Below, piece after piece: positions 32,254 through 40,271 of a stretch of 40,980 nt of DNA; the first letter of the stretch is position 1, and each line of letters opens with the position of its first letter. The stretch spans positions 1-40,980 of the forward strand of contig JAQUYF010000011.1 of the NCBI GenBank assembly GCA_028691975.1, written 5' to 3'. A program made the translations under genes and the position numbers. The notes under the pieces were generated by a model. That model made no database searches. It saw nothing but the letters and a program-made list of their open reading frames with translations, and was not told where the DNA came from. Source of the DNA: Bacteroidales bacterium (lineage in GTDB: Bacteria > Bacteroidota > Bacteroidia > Bacteroidales > UBA932).

Positions 32254-33587
32254 GATTTTTCATCTACTTTATTTGCTTCCTGCCTCTGATGCTGTTTCGC
32301 GACATCACCCCCATGAACGAGTTGAAATACCTGAGTATCGCAGATGAAGCTCTTCGTGACGGGCACATTTTCACACTGTTCAATCACGGTGTAATATATG
32401 CCGACAAGCCACCGCTGTATATCTGGATTGTGATGCTTTTTAAGTGGATGCTCGGGTACCACTCGACTTTTATACTGGCACTTTTCTCTCTGATTCCCTG
32501 CATGATTACGCTGTATATCTTTAATAAATGGTGCTGCAAAGAGTTGAGCAGGAAGTTTCTTATTGCTTCGGAATTAGCTCTTCTTACTTCAGTCTATTTC
32601 CTCGGAGGCTCTCTCGTGCTGAGGATGGATATGCTTATGACTATGTTTATTACTTTAGCCATGTACACATTCTACCGCATTTACAAGGGAGACAACCGGC
32701 CTTGCCTCAAATTTGCCTTCGGATTATATATCTTTCTATCCATATTTTCCAAAGGGCCGGTAGGCATTATGGTACCGCTCTTCTGTGTCCCCGTATTCCT
32801 TTTGATCAAGAGACAGATTCGGACCATCGGCAAATATTGGGGCTGGAGGACGTGGCTGGTTCTTGTTATTCTGTGCGGCATTTGGTTTACTTGTGTATAT
32901 ATTGAAGGCGGGAATGAGTACCTGGATAACCTTCTCTTCCACCAAACTATAGACCGGGGGATAAATGCTTTTCACCATAAAGAACCATTTTATTACTACT
33001 TTTACTCCATCTGGTACGCGATGGCTCCATGGTCTGTCCTGACCATCGGGGTAATCGTATATGGTCTCTGTAAAAAGGTAAAAATGAGTGAATTGACTCA
33101 ATTTATGCTGATTACCGCCGGAACTATATTCGCCATGATGTCAATAGTCAGTGCAAAACTTGTTATTTACATCCTGCCTTGTTTCGGATTTCTCAATTAC
33201 GGAGCATTTTTGGTTTTACAGCAGTTGAACTGTAAAAAATTTACCGAAAGGGCAAGAAAGGTGGTAATCTATAGTTCATTCGTTATTCTGATTGCAGTAT
33301 TTGTCGCAGGATGTATGGTGAGCAAATACAACTATAAAATCGGATACAAAGAGGTATGCAAAGAGGCTCGCGCTACCGCAGACGAAGTCGGAGTAGAGGA
33401 CTTTTACTATTACGACGTCAAAGCAGGAGCCGGTATGGATGTCTTTCTCAATCACAACATAGTAGAAATTACTCAAGAGCAGTTTAATAATCCTCAAAGT
33501 CTCATGGGGGATGCCGACAAAATTATTATCTTTGCGAAAGAGGACAATGTTGTACGATATAAGCTCTACTTAAAAAAGGAACAATGA
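32229..33587 (+). CDS. GT39-family (ArnT-like) integral membrane glycosyltransferase
   Basis: The 452-residue protein has about eleven membrane helices and the start typical of GT39/GT83 enzymes. A first periplasmic loop holds 'DITPMNELKYLSIADEAL' (equivalent to the usual 'PDE.RY.EIA.EML'), and 'YADKPPLYIWI' is the conserved DKPPLY motif. Such enzymes take a sugar from polyprenyl phosphate and add it to lipid A or other acceptors at the periplasmic face, as ArnT does with aminoarabinose. The usual first Asp-Glu pair is Asn-Glu here, so catalytic details may differ. The C-terminal periplasmic part is short (about 90 residues). It overlaps the LAB_N gene by 25 bases and the epimerase gene by four. 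Confidence 0.9.
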   Translation: MDKKQQILRFFIYFICFLPLMLFRDITPMNELKYLSIADEALRDGHIFTLFNHGVIYADKPPLYIWIVMLFKWMLGYHSTFILALFSLIPCMITLYIFNKWCCKELSRKFLIASELALLTSVYFLGGSLVLRMDMLMTMFITLAMYTFYRIYKGDNRPCLKFAFGLYIFLSIFSKGPVGIMVPLFCVPVFLLIKRQIRTIGKYWGWRTWLVLVILCGIWFTCVYIEGGNEYLDNLLFHQTIDRGINAFHHKEPFYYYFYSIWYAMAPWSVLTIGVIVYGLCKKVKMSELTQFMLITAGTIFAMMSIVSAKLVIYILPCFGFLNYGAFLVLQQLNCKKFTERARKVVIYSSFVILIAVFVAGCMVSKYNYKIGYKEVCKEARATADEVGVEDFYYYDVKAGAGMDVFLNHNIVEITQEQFNNPQSLMGDADKIIIFAKEDNVVRYKLYLKKEQ

Positions 33588-34558
33588 AACGGATACTTGT
33601 GACAGGTTGTGCCGGTTTTATCGGCTTTCATATAAGCAAAAAATTATGCGAAATGGAGTATCTCGTCGTAGGGATCGACAATCTAAACGAGTATTATGAC
33701 ATAGCTCTAAAGTATGGCCGACTTGAAGAGCTGAAGGCCATCAAATCCTTTCATTTTGCACAGATGGATCTTCGAGACACCGGCGACTTGCATGAGCTAT
33801 TCGGGAAGTACAAGTTTGACTTGGTGCTCAATCTTGCGGCACAAGCCGGAGTACGGTACTCTTTTGTCAATCCTCAAGCATACATCGAATCGAATATTAC
33901 AGGATTTAACAATATAATCTCTCTTGCGAAAGAGTATAATGTTGCACATTTTATCTATGCCAGTTCCAGCAGCGTGTACGGTAAAAACACAAAAGTGCCA
34001 TTTTCCGAAAGTGACGACATGGAGGGGCAGGTTAGCCTTTATGCTCAAACAAAGCGCGCCAATGAACTTGAAGCTCTCAGATACTCCCAAACATGTGGAC
34101 TGTGTACCACGGGACTGAGATTTTTTACTGTATATGGGCCATGGGGAAGACCAGATATGGCCCCGATGCTTTTTATGGAGGCCATCGCAAACAATCAGGA
34201 GATTGAAGTTTACAACAATGGTGACTTGTGGAGAGATTTCACATACATTGACGATTTGGTCAATGTCGTCATTAAAATCATAGAGACGGATCCGGATTCA
34301 GCTCACCCATACCAAATCTACAATATCGGCAACAGTTCACCTGTTTACCTGCGTGATTTCATCTCCACAATGGAAGAGGTTATTGGCAAGCAGGCAAAAC
34401 AGGTAATGAAACCTATGCAGCAGGGAGATGTTTATAAGACATACGCTGACACGACTCTTATTCTTAATAAATTCGGAATCAGGCCTTCAACCCCTATTCG
34501 TACGGGCATTGAAAGATTGTGGGAATGGTATAGAAAAAAATATTTATTGGAAGAATAA
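33584..34558 (+). CDS. NAD-dependent epimerase, UDP-glucuronate 4-epimerase-like
   Basis: The 324-residue short-chain dehydrogenase-type epimerase has the Rossmann 'TGCAGFIGFH' (7-16). The catalytic set is a serine of 'YASSSSVYG' (125-133) with Tyr153 and Lys157 in 'SLYAQTKRANE'. The stretch 'VGIDNLNEYYDIALK' (29-43) closely resembles UDP-glucuronate 4-epimerases (LpsL/GAE type), which make UDP-galacturonate. The ATGA overlap (33584-33587) couples it to the GT39 gene. If the specificity is right, the operon decorates an envelope lipid with galacturonic acid or a derivative. UDP-glucose 4-epimerase activity is a weaker alternative. Confidence 0.85.
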   Translation: MKRILVTGCAGFIGFHISKKLCEMEYLVVGIDNLNEYYDIALKYGRLEELKAIKSFHFAQMDLRDTGDLHELFGKYKFDLVLNLAAQAGVRYSFVNPQAYIESNITGFNNIISLAKEYNVAHFIYASSSSVYGKNTKVPFSESDDMEGQVSLYAQTKRANELEALRYSQTCGLCTTGLRFFTVYGPWGRPDMAPMLFMEAIANNQEIEVYNNGDLWRDFTYIDDLVNVVIKIIETDPDSAHPYQIYNIGNSSPVYLRDFISTMEEVIGKQAKQVMKPMQQGDVYKTYADTTLILNKFGIRPSTPIRTGIERLWEWYRKKYLLEE

Positions 34559-34575
34559 CGTAATTCATTATTAGT

Positions 34576-34583
34576 TACTTTTG
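34576..34583 (+). promoter_or_regulatory. -7 box (TACTTTTG) of alr
   Basis: TACTTTTG matches TAnnTTTG and ends 17 bases before the ATG at 34601. It follows the epimerase stop by 17 bases, so alr has its own start of transcription. No -33 box is clear. Confidence 0.5.
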
Positions 34584-34600
34584 CGCATCAAAAACTACTA

Positions 34601-35713
34601 ATGATGTCAAAAATAACCCCCCATGCGCAATTAGAGCTCAGCAAAAGCGGAATGCTGAACAATTATCGTTATTTCCGCTCCAAATTAAAAGATACCACAA
34701 AGCTTCTTGTTCTCGTCAAAGCCAATTCTTATGGACATGGAGCTGTTGAATTTGCCCATGCTCTGGAAAAAGCAGGGGCCGATTACCTCGGAGTTGCATT
34801 TCCCATAGAGGGAATAGAACTCAAAAAAAGTGGAATCAATCTTCCCGTGCTTGTGCTTACAAGCGGCCTGGAGAGTTATCCGGAGATTATAGAATATGGT
34901 CTGGAACCCGGTATGCCCAATATGGAGGCCATGATTCGTTTCAGAGACGAACTTCGCAAAGCAGGCAAGGTTGGATATCCTGTCCATATCAAGCTTGATA
35001 CCGGAATGCACAGACTTGGCTTCATGGAGCGGGAACTTCCTGCACTCAAGAGCTTTCTGCAAGAGTCTCCGGAATTTTTTGTCAAATCCATCTATTCTCA
35101 CCTTGCTGCTTCAGATGAGGCTCAGCATGACGAATTTACTCTCGGACAGATCGCCCTTTACGAAAAGATGAGCAGTGACCTGATATCAATTCTCACTAAC
35201 AAACCTATACGACATATTCTAAACTCAGCAGGAATAGAGAGATTTACCCAATATCAATACGATATGGTCCGACTCGGCATCGGCATATACGGGGTAAGTG
35301 CAGTTGATCAGAGTGCAATGAAGCCGTCTGCTTTCTTAAGATGCCCTATTCTGCAAATCAAAGAGCTTGGACCTGAGGATGGCACGGTAGGATATGGCCG
35401 CCACGGTCAACTTGGCCCAGGCATCAAAAGGACTGCCACTATTTGCGTGGGTTATGCTGACGGAATCAACCGCCACCTTGGACGTGGCAACGCCTCTTTC
35501 GAGGTAAACGGCAAGTTAGCTCCTACAATCGGTAATATCTGTATGGATATGTGTATGCTGGATATCACCGGCATTGACGCACAGGTCGGCGATACAGTTA
35601 CTGTTTTCGGCAACAAGCCGACAGCAATTGATCTTGCAAAGATACTTGATACAATTCCTTACGAGATCTTCACTTCCATACCGAAACGAGTTAAAAGAGT
35701 ATTTATAGACTAA
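34601..35713 (+). CDS. alr: Alanine racemase
   Basis: Alr makes D-alanine for peptidoglycan using pyridoxal phosphate. The 370-residue fold-type III enzyme has the PLP lysine in 'VLVKANSYGHG' (K40), the 'HIKLDTGMHRLGF' strand, 'RLGIGIYG', 'GTVGYGRHGQ' with the second catalytic tyrosine, and 'CVGYADGINRHLGRG' plus 'NICMDMCMLDIT' of the C-terminal domain. Start at 34601 (ATG ATG; either is possible). It is a single-domain version, not fused to MurF as in some Bacteroidota. It converges on holA with six bases between stops. No regulator is adjacent. Confidence 0.96.
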   Translation: MMSKITPHAQLELSKSGMLNNYRYFRSKLKDTTKLLVLVKANSYGHGAVEFAHALEKAGADYLGVAFPIEGIELKKSGINLPVLVLTSGLESYPEIIEYGLEPGMPNMEAMIRFRDELRKAGKVGYPVHIKLDTGMHRLGFMERELPALKSFLQESPEFFVKSIYSHLAASDEAQHDEFTLGQIALYEKMSSDLISILTNKPIRHILNSAGIERFTQYQYDMVRLGIGIYGVSAVDQSAMKPSAFLRCPILQIKELGPEDGTVGYGRHGQLGPGIKRTATICVGYADGINRHLGRGNASFEVNGKLAPTIGNICMDMCMLDITGIDAQVGDTVTVFGNKPTAIDLAKILDTIPYEIFTSIPKRVKRVFID

Positions 35714-35719
35714 GCTATT

Positions 35720-36784
35720 TCAGCTATTTAAAATTTTAGCTGTAAGTTCCTGAAGCAACTCTCCGTCTGTAGCATTTCCACGGAGGTTGCTTTTGCTTTT
35801 ATAGTCATACTCCTTAAGTATGGCGATCACTTTCATGCTCTTTTTCACCGGATAATTACGCGAGGCAGTAACATATTCTCCCCCGAAATAGGGATTAATA
35901 CCGAGTTGAGACAGAATTTCCGAAGAAGGAACACCGGCCTGGGCGAGAGCATGATACCTCAAAATCTTGATAAAATGACTCGACAGTGCACCCATCGTCA
36001 TTTGAATAGGATACCTCTTGTCGGACTGAGCGAAGAAATGAACTATCTTGTAACATTTTAAGGCATCTTTCATAGAAAGTGCCTTGGTCAACTCAAAAAC
36101 AGTGTAATCTCGGCTCATCCCTACATTCTGCTCAATATCTTCTACGGTTATAGCCTTATTTCCTGCAGGAAGGGCCTTAATAAGCTTGTCTGTCTCCAAA
36201 ACAATCTTCTGTATATCGGCTCCGGCATACTCGGCAAGCAATGCAGCCGCCTGAGGTCCGATAGAAAAGCCTATAGTCGGAAGATACTCCTCTATCCACT
36301 TGGATATCTTATAATCAGGGATCTGTGTGGATTCGAACACCACTCCTGCCTTTTGGGCCTGCTTATAGAAAGTAGTACGCTTATCAATGGATTTAGAACT
36401 CATTTTTGCAGGATCATTCGGGGTTTTGTAGCAGATAACCAACACGGTTGATTGCATAATTGCATTAAAATATACCCCGATATCCTCCACCTTTCTCATC
36501 ATCTGTGCCTCCTTGACTACAACAAGTTGCTTTGAAACCATCATTGGAAACTGACGCGCAGCACTGACCACCTGATTAGCTGTGACATCCGCGCCGAAAT
36601 AGACTAATTGCCCAAAATCTCTCTCCTCAGGAGGCAAAACGTTATTCATCAAAAGATTGCACAACTCGTCTATGTAGTAATGCTCTTTCCCGAACAGTAG
36701 ATAGAAAGGCTTGATATCTCCTGCAAGAATCTCCTGCTTAATCGTATTAAACTGCTGTACAACATCAAATGACTGCTTTGCCAT
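35720..36784 (-). CDS. holA: DNA polymerase III subunit delta
   Basis: HolA is the clamp-loader subunit that opens the beta sliding clamp. The 354-residue protein shows 'KPFYLLFGKEHYYIDELCNLL' at the start, 'PMMVSKQLVVVKEAQMM' (about 79-95), 'ELTKALSMKDALKCYKIV' and the C-terminal collar segment ('ILSQLGINPYFGGEYV'). The pattern is typical of Bacteroidota HolA, which conserves little sequence beyond these regions. It is divergent from the HsdR-N-like gene, with 77 bases between start codons. Its promoter carries TATATTTG. Confidence 0.95.
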   Translation of the reverse strand: MAKQSFDVVQQFNTIKQEILAGDIKPFYLLFGKEHYYIDELCNLLMNNVLPPEERDFGQLVYFGADVTANQVVSAARQFPMMVSKQLVVVKEAQMMRKVEDIGVYFNAIMQSTVLVICYKTPNDPAKMSSKSIDKRTTFYKQAQKAGVVFESTQIPDYKISKWIEEYLPTIGFSIGPQAAALLAEYAGADIQKIVLETDKLIKALPAGNKAITVEDIEQNVGMSRDYTVFELTKALSMKDALKCYKIVHFFAQSDKRYPIQMTMGALSSHFIKILRYHALAQAGVPSSEILSQLGINPYFGGEYVTASRNYPVKKSMKVIAILKEYDYKSKSNLRGNATDGELLQELTAKILNS

Positions 36785-36813
36785 ATCTCAATTTCACTGT
36801 TTGGTTTTCGAGA

Positions 36814-36845
36814 CAAATATAACAAATTTAGCTATCTTCGCACAA
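36814..36845 (-). promoter_or_regulatory. holA promoter (TTG-N21-TATATTTG)
   Basis: On the complement, TTG (36845-36843) and TATATTTG (36821-36814) are separated by 21 bases; the -7 box ends 29 bases before the holA start. A TATCTTCG at 36833-36840 may serve the divergent gene. Confidence 0.45.
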
Positions 36846-36861
36846 TGAAACTGCCGGCTTT

Positions 36862-37275
36862 ATGGAGATTTTTGATCCTTTGAGAAAAAAGAATGTAAAG
36901 GGTACTCCCGAGGAGGAAGTACGTCAAAATATTATACGCTGGCTCAATACTGAGTTAAAAGTGCCCATTTCTCTTATGTGCAGTGAATACGGTTTTGTTT
37001 ACAATGGCAGACATTATCGTGCCGATGTAGTAGTCTTTGACCGCAATCCTAAACCAGTTATGTTCGTTGAATGTAAAGCTCCATCTGTTGTCATCAATCA
37101 AAGCGTTGTGGACCAAGTGATCAGGTACAACAAGGTCCTGAAAGTAAAATACATTTTGATCAGCAACGGCAAAACAACTTATCTTTGTGCATGGAATGAT
37201 AATAGCGGCCGGTATGAATACACTTCACACGTGCCGACTTATGATGAAATGCTCCTACCTGACAAAAATGACTGA
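36862..37275 (+). CDS. HsdR-N-terminal-domain protein (PD-(D/E)xK nuclease fold), stand-alone
   Basis: The 137-residue protein is a single HSDR_N_2-type domain (PF13588). After 'GTPEEEVRQNIIRWL' it has 'HYRADVVVFD' (Asp55) and 'MFVECKAPS' (Glu70-Cys-Lys72), the acidic and E-x-K parts of a PD-(D/E)xK active site. Type I restriction enzymes carry this domain at the start of HsdR, but no motor domain, methylase or specificity subunit is here, so it is not a restriction system. In Bacteroidales the gene often sits beside holA, as here, so a housekeeping DNA or RNA role is possible. An ATG at 36845 in another frame gives only MKLPALWRFLIL. It overlaps the CCA-adding gene by eight bases. Confidence 0.85.
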   Translation: MEIFDPLRKKNVKGTPEEEVRQNIIRWLNTELKVPISLMCSEYGFVYNGRHYRADVVVFDRNPKPVMFVECKAPSVVINQSVVDQVIRYNKVLKVKYILISNGKTTYLCAWNDNSGRYEYTSHVPTYDEMLLPDKND

Positions 37276-38659
37276 AGCACTTAATAACGAAATATTTGAG
37301 TTGATTGCAGCAGAAGCTTGCAAGCAAGGCGTGAAAGCTTTTGTAATCGGCGGTTATGTAAGAGATTTTTTTTTACAGAGGGAATGTCATGATATTGACA
37401 TTGTTGTAGAAGGAAGCGGAATTGCACTTGCTGAAGCTGTCGGAAAGAGAGTAAAGAGTCGTGTTGCTGTCTTTAAGAATTTCGGCACTGCCATGGTGCG
37501 ATACAAGCATATAGAATTGGAATTTGTCGGGGCCAGAAAAGAGTCGTACAGAAGCAATTCCAGAAATCCTATTGTAGAAGACGGGACCATTGAGGAAGAC
37601 CAGTTACGCAGAGATTTTACAATCAACGCAATGGCTTTCAGCCTGCAAAAAGAAGATTTTGGCGAACTTGTAGATCCGTTTGGCGGTATCCGGGACTTAA
37701 ACGACGGTCTCATTCGTACTCCACTCAATCCCGATCAGACATACAGCGATGACCCATTGAGAATGATTAGAGCCATCAGATTTGCAACTCAGCTTAATTT
37801 CACCATAGTCCCTGAATCCATCGAATCCATCAGACGCAATAAATCAAGACTTTCCATTCTGTCAAAAGAGAGAATTGCAGAAGAACTCAACAAAATTCTG
37901 ATGGCACAAAAGCCGTCAATCGGGTTTGCTCTTTTGGATGAATGTGATCTGCTGCCTGAGATACTTCCTGCAGTTTCTGACCTGAAAGGAGTCGAGATCG
38001 TAGAAGGGCGCGGTCATAAGGACAATTTTAGACATACTCTGCAAGTCCTTGACAATGTAGCTGTTGAAAGCGATAACCTTTGGTTGCGCTGGGCAGCACT
38101 TCTGCACGATATCGGAAAACCTGCAACTAAGAAATTTGATCCGAAGACAGGATGGTCTTTCCACGGACATGAATTCATCGGAGCGAAGATGGTTCCTCGC
38201 ATTTTCAATCAATTGAAAATGCCCGCCAATGAAAAGATGCAGTACGTACAAAAACTGGTTTTGCTGCACCTGCGCCCCATATCTCTTGTAACTGACGAAG
38301 TTACCGACTCGGCCGTACGGCGGCTGTTATTCGACGCCGGGGACGATATAGATGACTTGATGATACTCTGCATGGCAGACATTACTTCAAAAAATGACAA
38401 AAAGGTAGAGCAGTTTAAACAGAATTACACTCATGTAAAGCAGAAACTGATCGAAGTGGAATGTAGGGACGCTGTCAGAAACTTTCAAAACCCCATATAC
38501 GGAGAGCTTATTATGGAAAAATATCACCTACCTCCTTGTAAGGAGATAGGTGTTATAAAAGAATACATCAAAAACGCCATCCTTGACGGTGTAATACCGA
38601 ACGATTATAACGCAGCATACACTCTGATGGAACAAAAGGCAAAAGAGATGGGACTTTAA
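37268..38659 (+). CDS. CCA-adding tRNA nucleotidyltransferase / poly(A) polymerase family, with HD domain
   Basis: The 463-residue protein starts with a class II nucleotidyltransferase head: 'VIGGYVRDFFL' and 'HDIDIVVEG' carry the metal-binding Asp-x-Asp, and 'RRDFTINAMAF' and 'DPLRMIRAIRFATQL' bind the substrates. An HD domain follows ('WAALLHDIGKPATKKF' ... 'FHGHEFIGAKM'). This architecture is the usual CCA-adding enzyme of Bacteroidota, which completes or repairs tRNA 3' ends; the HD part may give phosphatase or 2',3'-cyclic phosphodiesterase activity. I use the ATG at 37268, overlapping the previous stop by eight bases. The convergent DUF2795 gene overlaps its stop by four. Confidence 0.92.
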   Translation: MTEALNNEIFELIAAEACKQGVKAFVIGGYVRDFFLQRECHDIDIVVEGSGIALAEAVGKRVKSRVAVFKNFGTAMVRYKHIELEFVGARKESYRSNSRNPIVEDGTIEEDQLRRDFTINAMAFSLQKEDFGELVDPFGGIRDLNDGLIRTPLNPDQTYSDDPLRMIRAIRFATQLNFTIVPESIESIRRNKSRLSILSKERIAEELNKILMAQKPSIGFALLDECDLLPEILPAVSDLKGVEIVEGRGHKDNFRHTLQVLDNVAVESDNLWLRWAALLHDIGKPATKKFDPKTGWSFHGHEFIGAKMVPRIFNQLKMPANEKMQYVQKLVLLHLRPISLVTDEVTDSAVRRLLFDAGDDIDDLMILCMADITSKNDKKVEQFKQNYTHVKQKLIEVECRDAVRNFQNPIYGELIMEKYHLPPCKEIGVIKEYIKNAILDGVIPNDYNAAYTLMEQKAKEMGL

Positions 38660-38877
38660 TACTCCTCCTCGTCGAAGAAAAAATCATCCTTGGTCGGATA
38701 ATCCGGCCAAATATCCTCGATTGAATCATAAACTTCGCCATCGTCATCAAGATCTTCAAGATTCTCGATAACTTCAAGAGGCGCGCCGGAACGGGTTGCG
38801 TAATCTATCAATTCTTCCTTTGTTGCAGGCCAAGGGGCATCTTCCAGTTTTGATGCAAGCTCTAATGTCCAATACAT
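38656..38877 (-). CDS. DUF2795 protein, small acidic
   Basis: The 73-residue protein starts 'MYWTLELASKLEDAPWPATKEELIDYATRSG', given here only in outline, with the helix-turn-helix-like 'PATKEELIDYA' and 'PLEVIENLEDL' pattern of DUF2795 (PF11387). It ends in a strongly acidic tail ('DDFFFDEEEY'). The family is common in Bacteroidota and has no known activity. It overlaps the CCA-adding gene by four bases at the stops and has a good promoter of its own. Confidence 0.9.
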   Translation of the reverse strand: MYWTLELASKLEDAPWPATKEELIDYATRSGAPLEVIENLEDLDDDGEVYDSIEDIWPDYPTKDDFFFDEEEY

Positions 38878-38917
38878 ATTAAATAAAATTTAATTAACTG
38901 CTTTATTTTTGGGGCTG

Positions 38918-38947
38918 CAAAGATATACAAAAAATGTATAATCCAAA
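38918..38947 (-). promoter_or_regulatory. Promoter of the DUF2795 gene (TTTG-N18-TATCTTTG)
   Basis: On the complement, TTTG (38947-38944) and TATCTTTG (38925-38918) are separated by 18 bases, a good match to the Bacteroidota consensus. The leader would be about 35 bases. Confidence 0.65.
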
Positions 38948-38953
38948 CTTTTT

Positions 38954-39481
38954 TTAAGGTCGCCAATAATCTTCGTCAGTCCCTGCCCTGAAGCACAAGT
39001 ATCGCGCCAATGTGAAAAGATAGTCAGACAATCTGTTAAGATACCGTATTGATTTCAAATCCTCCTCAGTTTTAGGCTCAATTGCGACCGCACTGCGCTC
39101 AGCTCTGCGACATATTGTCCGTGCGACATGACACTCTGATGATATCAGTGGATGAGCCGGTAATATAAAGGATTTTTGCTGTGGAATAGCCTCTGTCATC
39201 ACATCAATCTCCTCTTCAAGGGTGATAATTTTTGATGCGTCGAAAGGCTTTAGCTTACTGTCTGCGCTTTCATTTGCAAGATGCGCAGCTATTTCCATCA
39301 GAGCAACCTGAATCTCCCTGACAGGGACAGTACCATCAAGCTCGCACCTGAGCACTCCCAGATACGAGATTAATTCATCGACATCTCCATACGCATTTAC
39401 GCGAGGATGGCTTTTACTGACTCTGGCACCTCCCACTAAGTAAGTCGAACCGGTGTCACCTGTTTTAGTGTAAACTTTCAT
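38954..39481 (-). CDS. Cob(I)alamin adenosyltransferase, PduO/MMAB type
   Basis: The enzyme attaches adenosine from ATP to cobalamin, making the cofactor of methylmalonyl-CoA mutase and related enzymes. The 175-residue protein has the ATP-binding start 'YTKTGDTGSTYLVGGARV' (4-21), 'RVNAYGDVDELISYLG' (27-42, with Ile instead of the usual Asn after DEL), and the C-terminal 'RRAERSAVAIE' and 'IRYLNRLSDYLFTLARYLC'. It follows the ABC ATPase gene after three bases. Whether that ATPase has anything to do with cobalamin is not clear. PduO-type and not CobA-type is certain. Confidence 0.94.
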   Translation of the reverse strand: MKVYTKTGDTGSTYLVGGARVSKSHPRVNAYGDVDELISYLGVLRCELDGTVPVREIQVALMEIAAHLANESADSKLKPFDASKIITLEEEIDVMTEAIPQQKSFILPAHPLISSECHVARTICRRAERSAVAIEPKTEEDLKSIRYLNRLSDYLFTLARYLCFRAGTDEDYWRP

Positions 39482-39484
39482 ACC

Positions 39485-40171
39485 TTATTTATTAATAATA
39501 TCGGATTCAATCTTTCCATCTCTGAGCCGCACTATGCGACGTGCGTATCTGGCAATATCCTCTTCATGAGTCACAAGTATGATGGTATTTCCCTCTTTAT
39601 AAATCTCTTCGAATAGATTCATAATATCCACAGATGTTTTTGTGTCCAAATTGCCTGTAGGCTCGTCCGCCAAAATAATGGCAGGGTGGTTAACGAGAGC
39701 TCGGGCCAGTGCTACTCTCTGCTTCTGCCCTCCCGAAAGCTCATTTGGCTTGTGCTCCATCCTCTCCTCAAGTCCCACATCCCTGAGTGCGCCTACAGCC
39801 CGACCGCTCCTTTCCTTTTTAGGGCACCCTGCATAAATCAGAGGAAGTGCCACATTGTCAATGGCATTATACCTCGGCAATAAGTTAAATGACTGAAACA
39901 CAAATCCAATCTCTTTGTTTCTAATCTCAGCCAATTCGTTATCATCCATCTGGCTGATAGGGGTATCGCTGAGAAAGTACTCTCCCTCAGTGGGGACATC
40001 AAGGCATCCCAAAATATTCATCAATGTGGACTTGCCTGAGCCTGAAGGGCCCATAATCGCCACATACTCGTTTTGTCCGATGGACAAACTAACACCGTCA
40101 AGAGCCTTTACCACCTGGTTCCCCACTTGATAATACTTCTTAACATCCTCAATTCTAATAATCTCTCTCAT
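39485..40171 (-). CDS. ABC transporter ATP-binding protein (LolD/MacB type)
   Basis: The 228-residue protein has Walker A 'GPSGSGKST' (41-49), Q-loop '[22 protein letters not shown]', signature '[15 protein letters not shown]', Walker B '[12 protein letters not shown]' and the H-loop '[23 protein letters not shown]'. 'EPTGNLD' with the long D-loop assigns it to the LolD/MacB/FtsE group, which drives lipoprotein release or mechanotransmission permeases. No permease is in the window, so the partner lies elsewhere or beyond the right edge. It heads a two-gene run with the cobalamin adenosyltransferase and is divergent from folE. Confidence 0.93.
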   Translation of the reverse strand: MREIIRIEDVKKYYQVGNQVVKALDGVSLSIGQNEYVAIMGPSGSGKSTLMNILGCLDVPTEGEYFLSDTPISQMDDNELAEIRNKEIGFVFQSFNLLPRYNAIDNVALPLIYAGCPKKERSGRAVGALRDVGLEERMEHKPNELSGGQKQRVALARALVNHPAIILADEPTGNLDTKTSVDIMNLFEEIYKEGNTIILVTHEEDIARYARRIVRLRDGKIESDIINK

Positions 40172-40271
40172 TTCTCTTGATTTTTGGTTGTTCGTAGGGC
40201 TCTAAATTAGTAATTTGTTAAGACTATTTAAAATATAATTCGTAATATTGCTAAGATTTTATTTGAGAGAT

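Noticed and set aside
35727-35752. CAGCTA/TAGCTG hairpin after alr as a terminator
   Set aside because: The stem has six pairs with an AT-rich loop and no T tract follows; it also lies within the end of holA.
36862-37275. Type I restriction system
   Set aside because: Only the HsdR N-terminal domain is present; there is no helicase, HsdM or HsdS.
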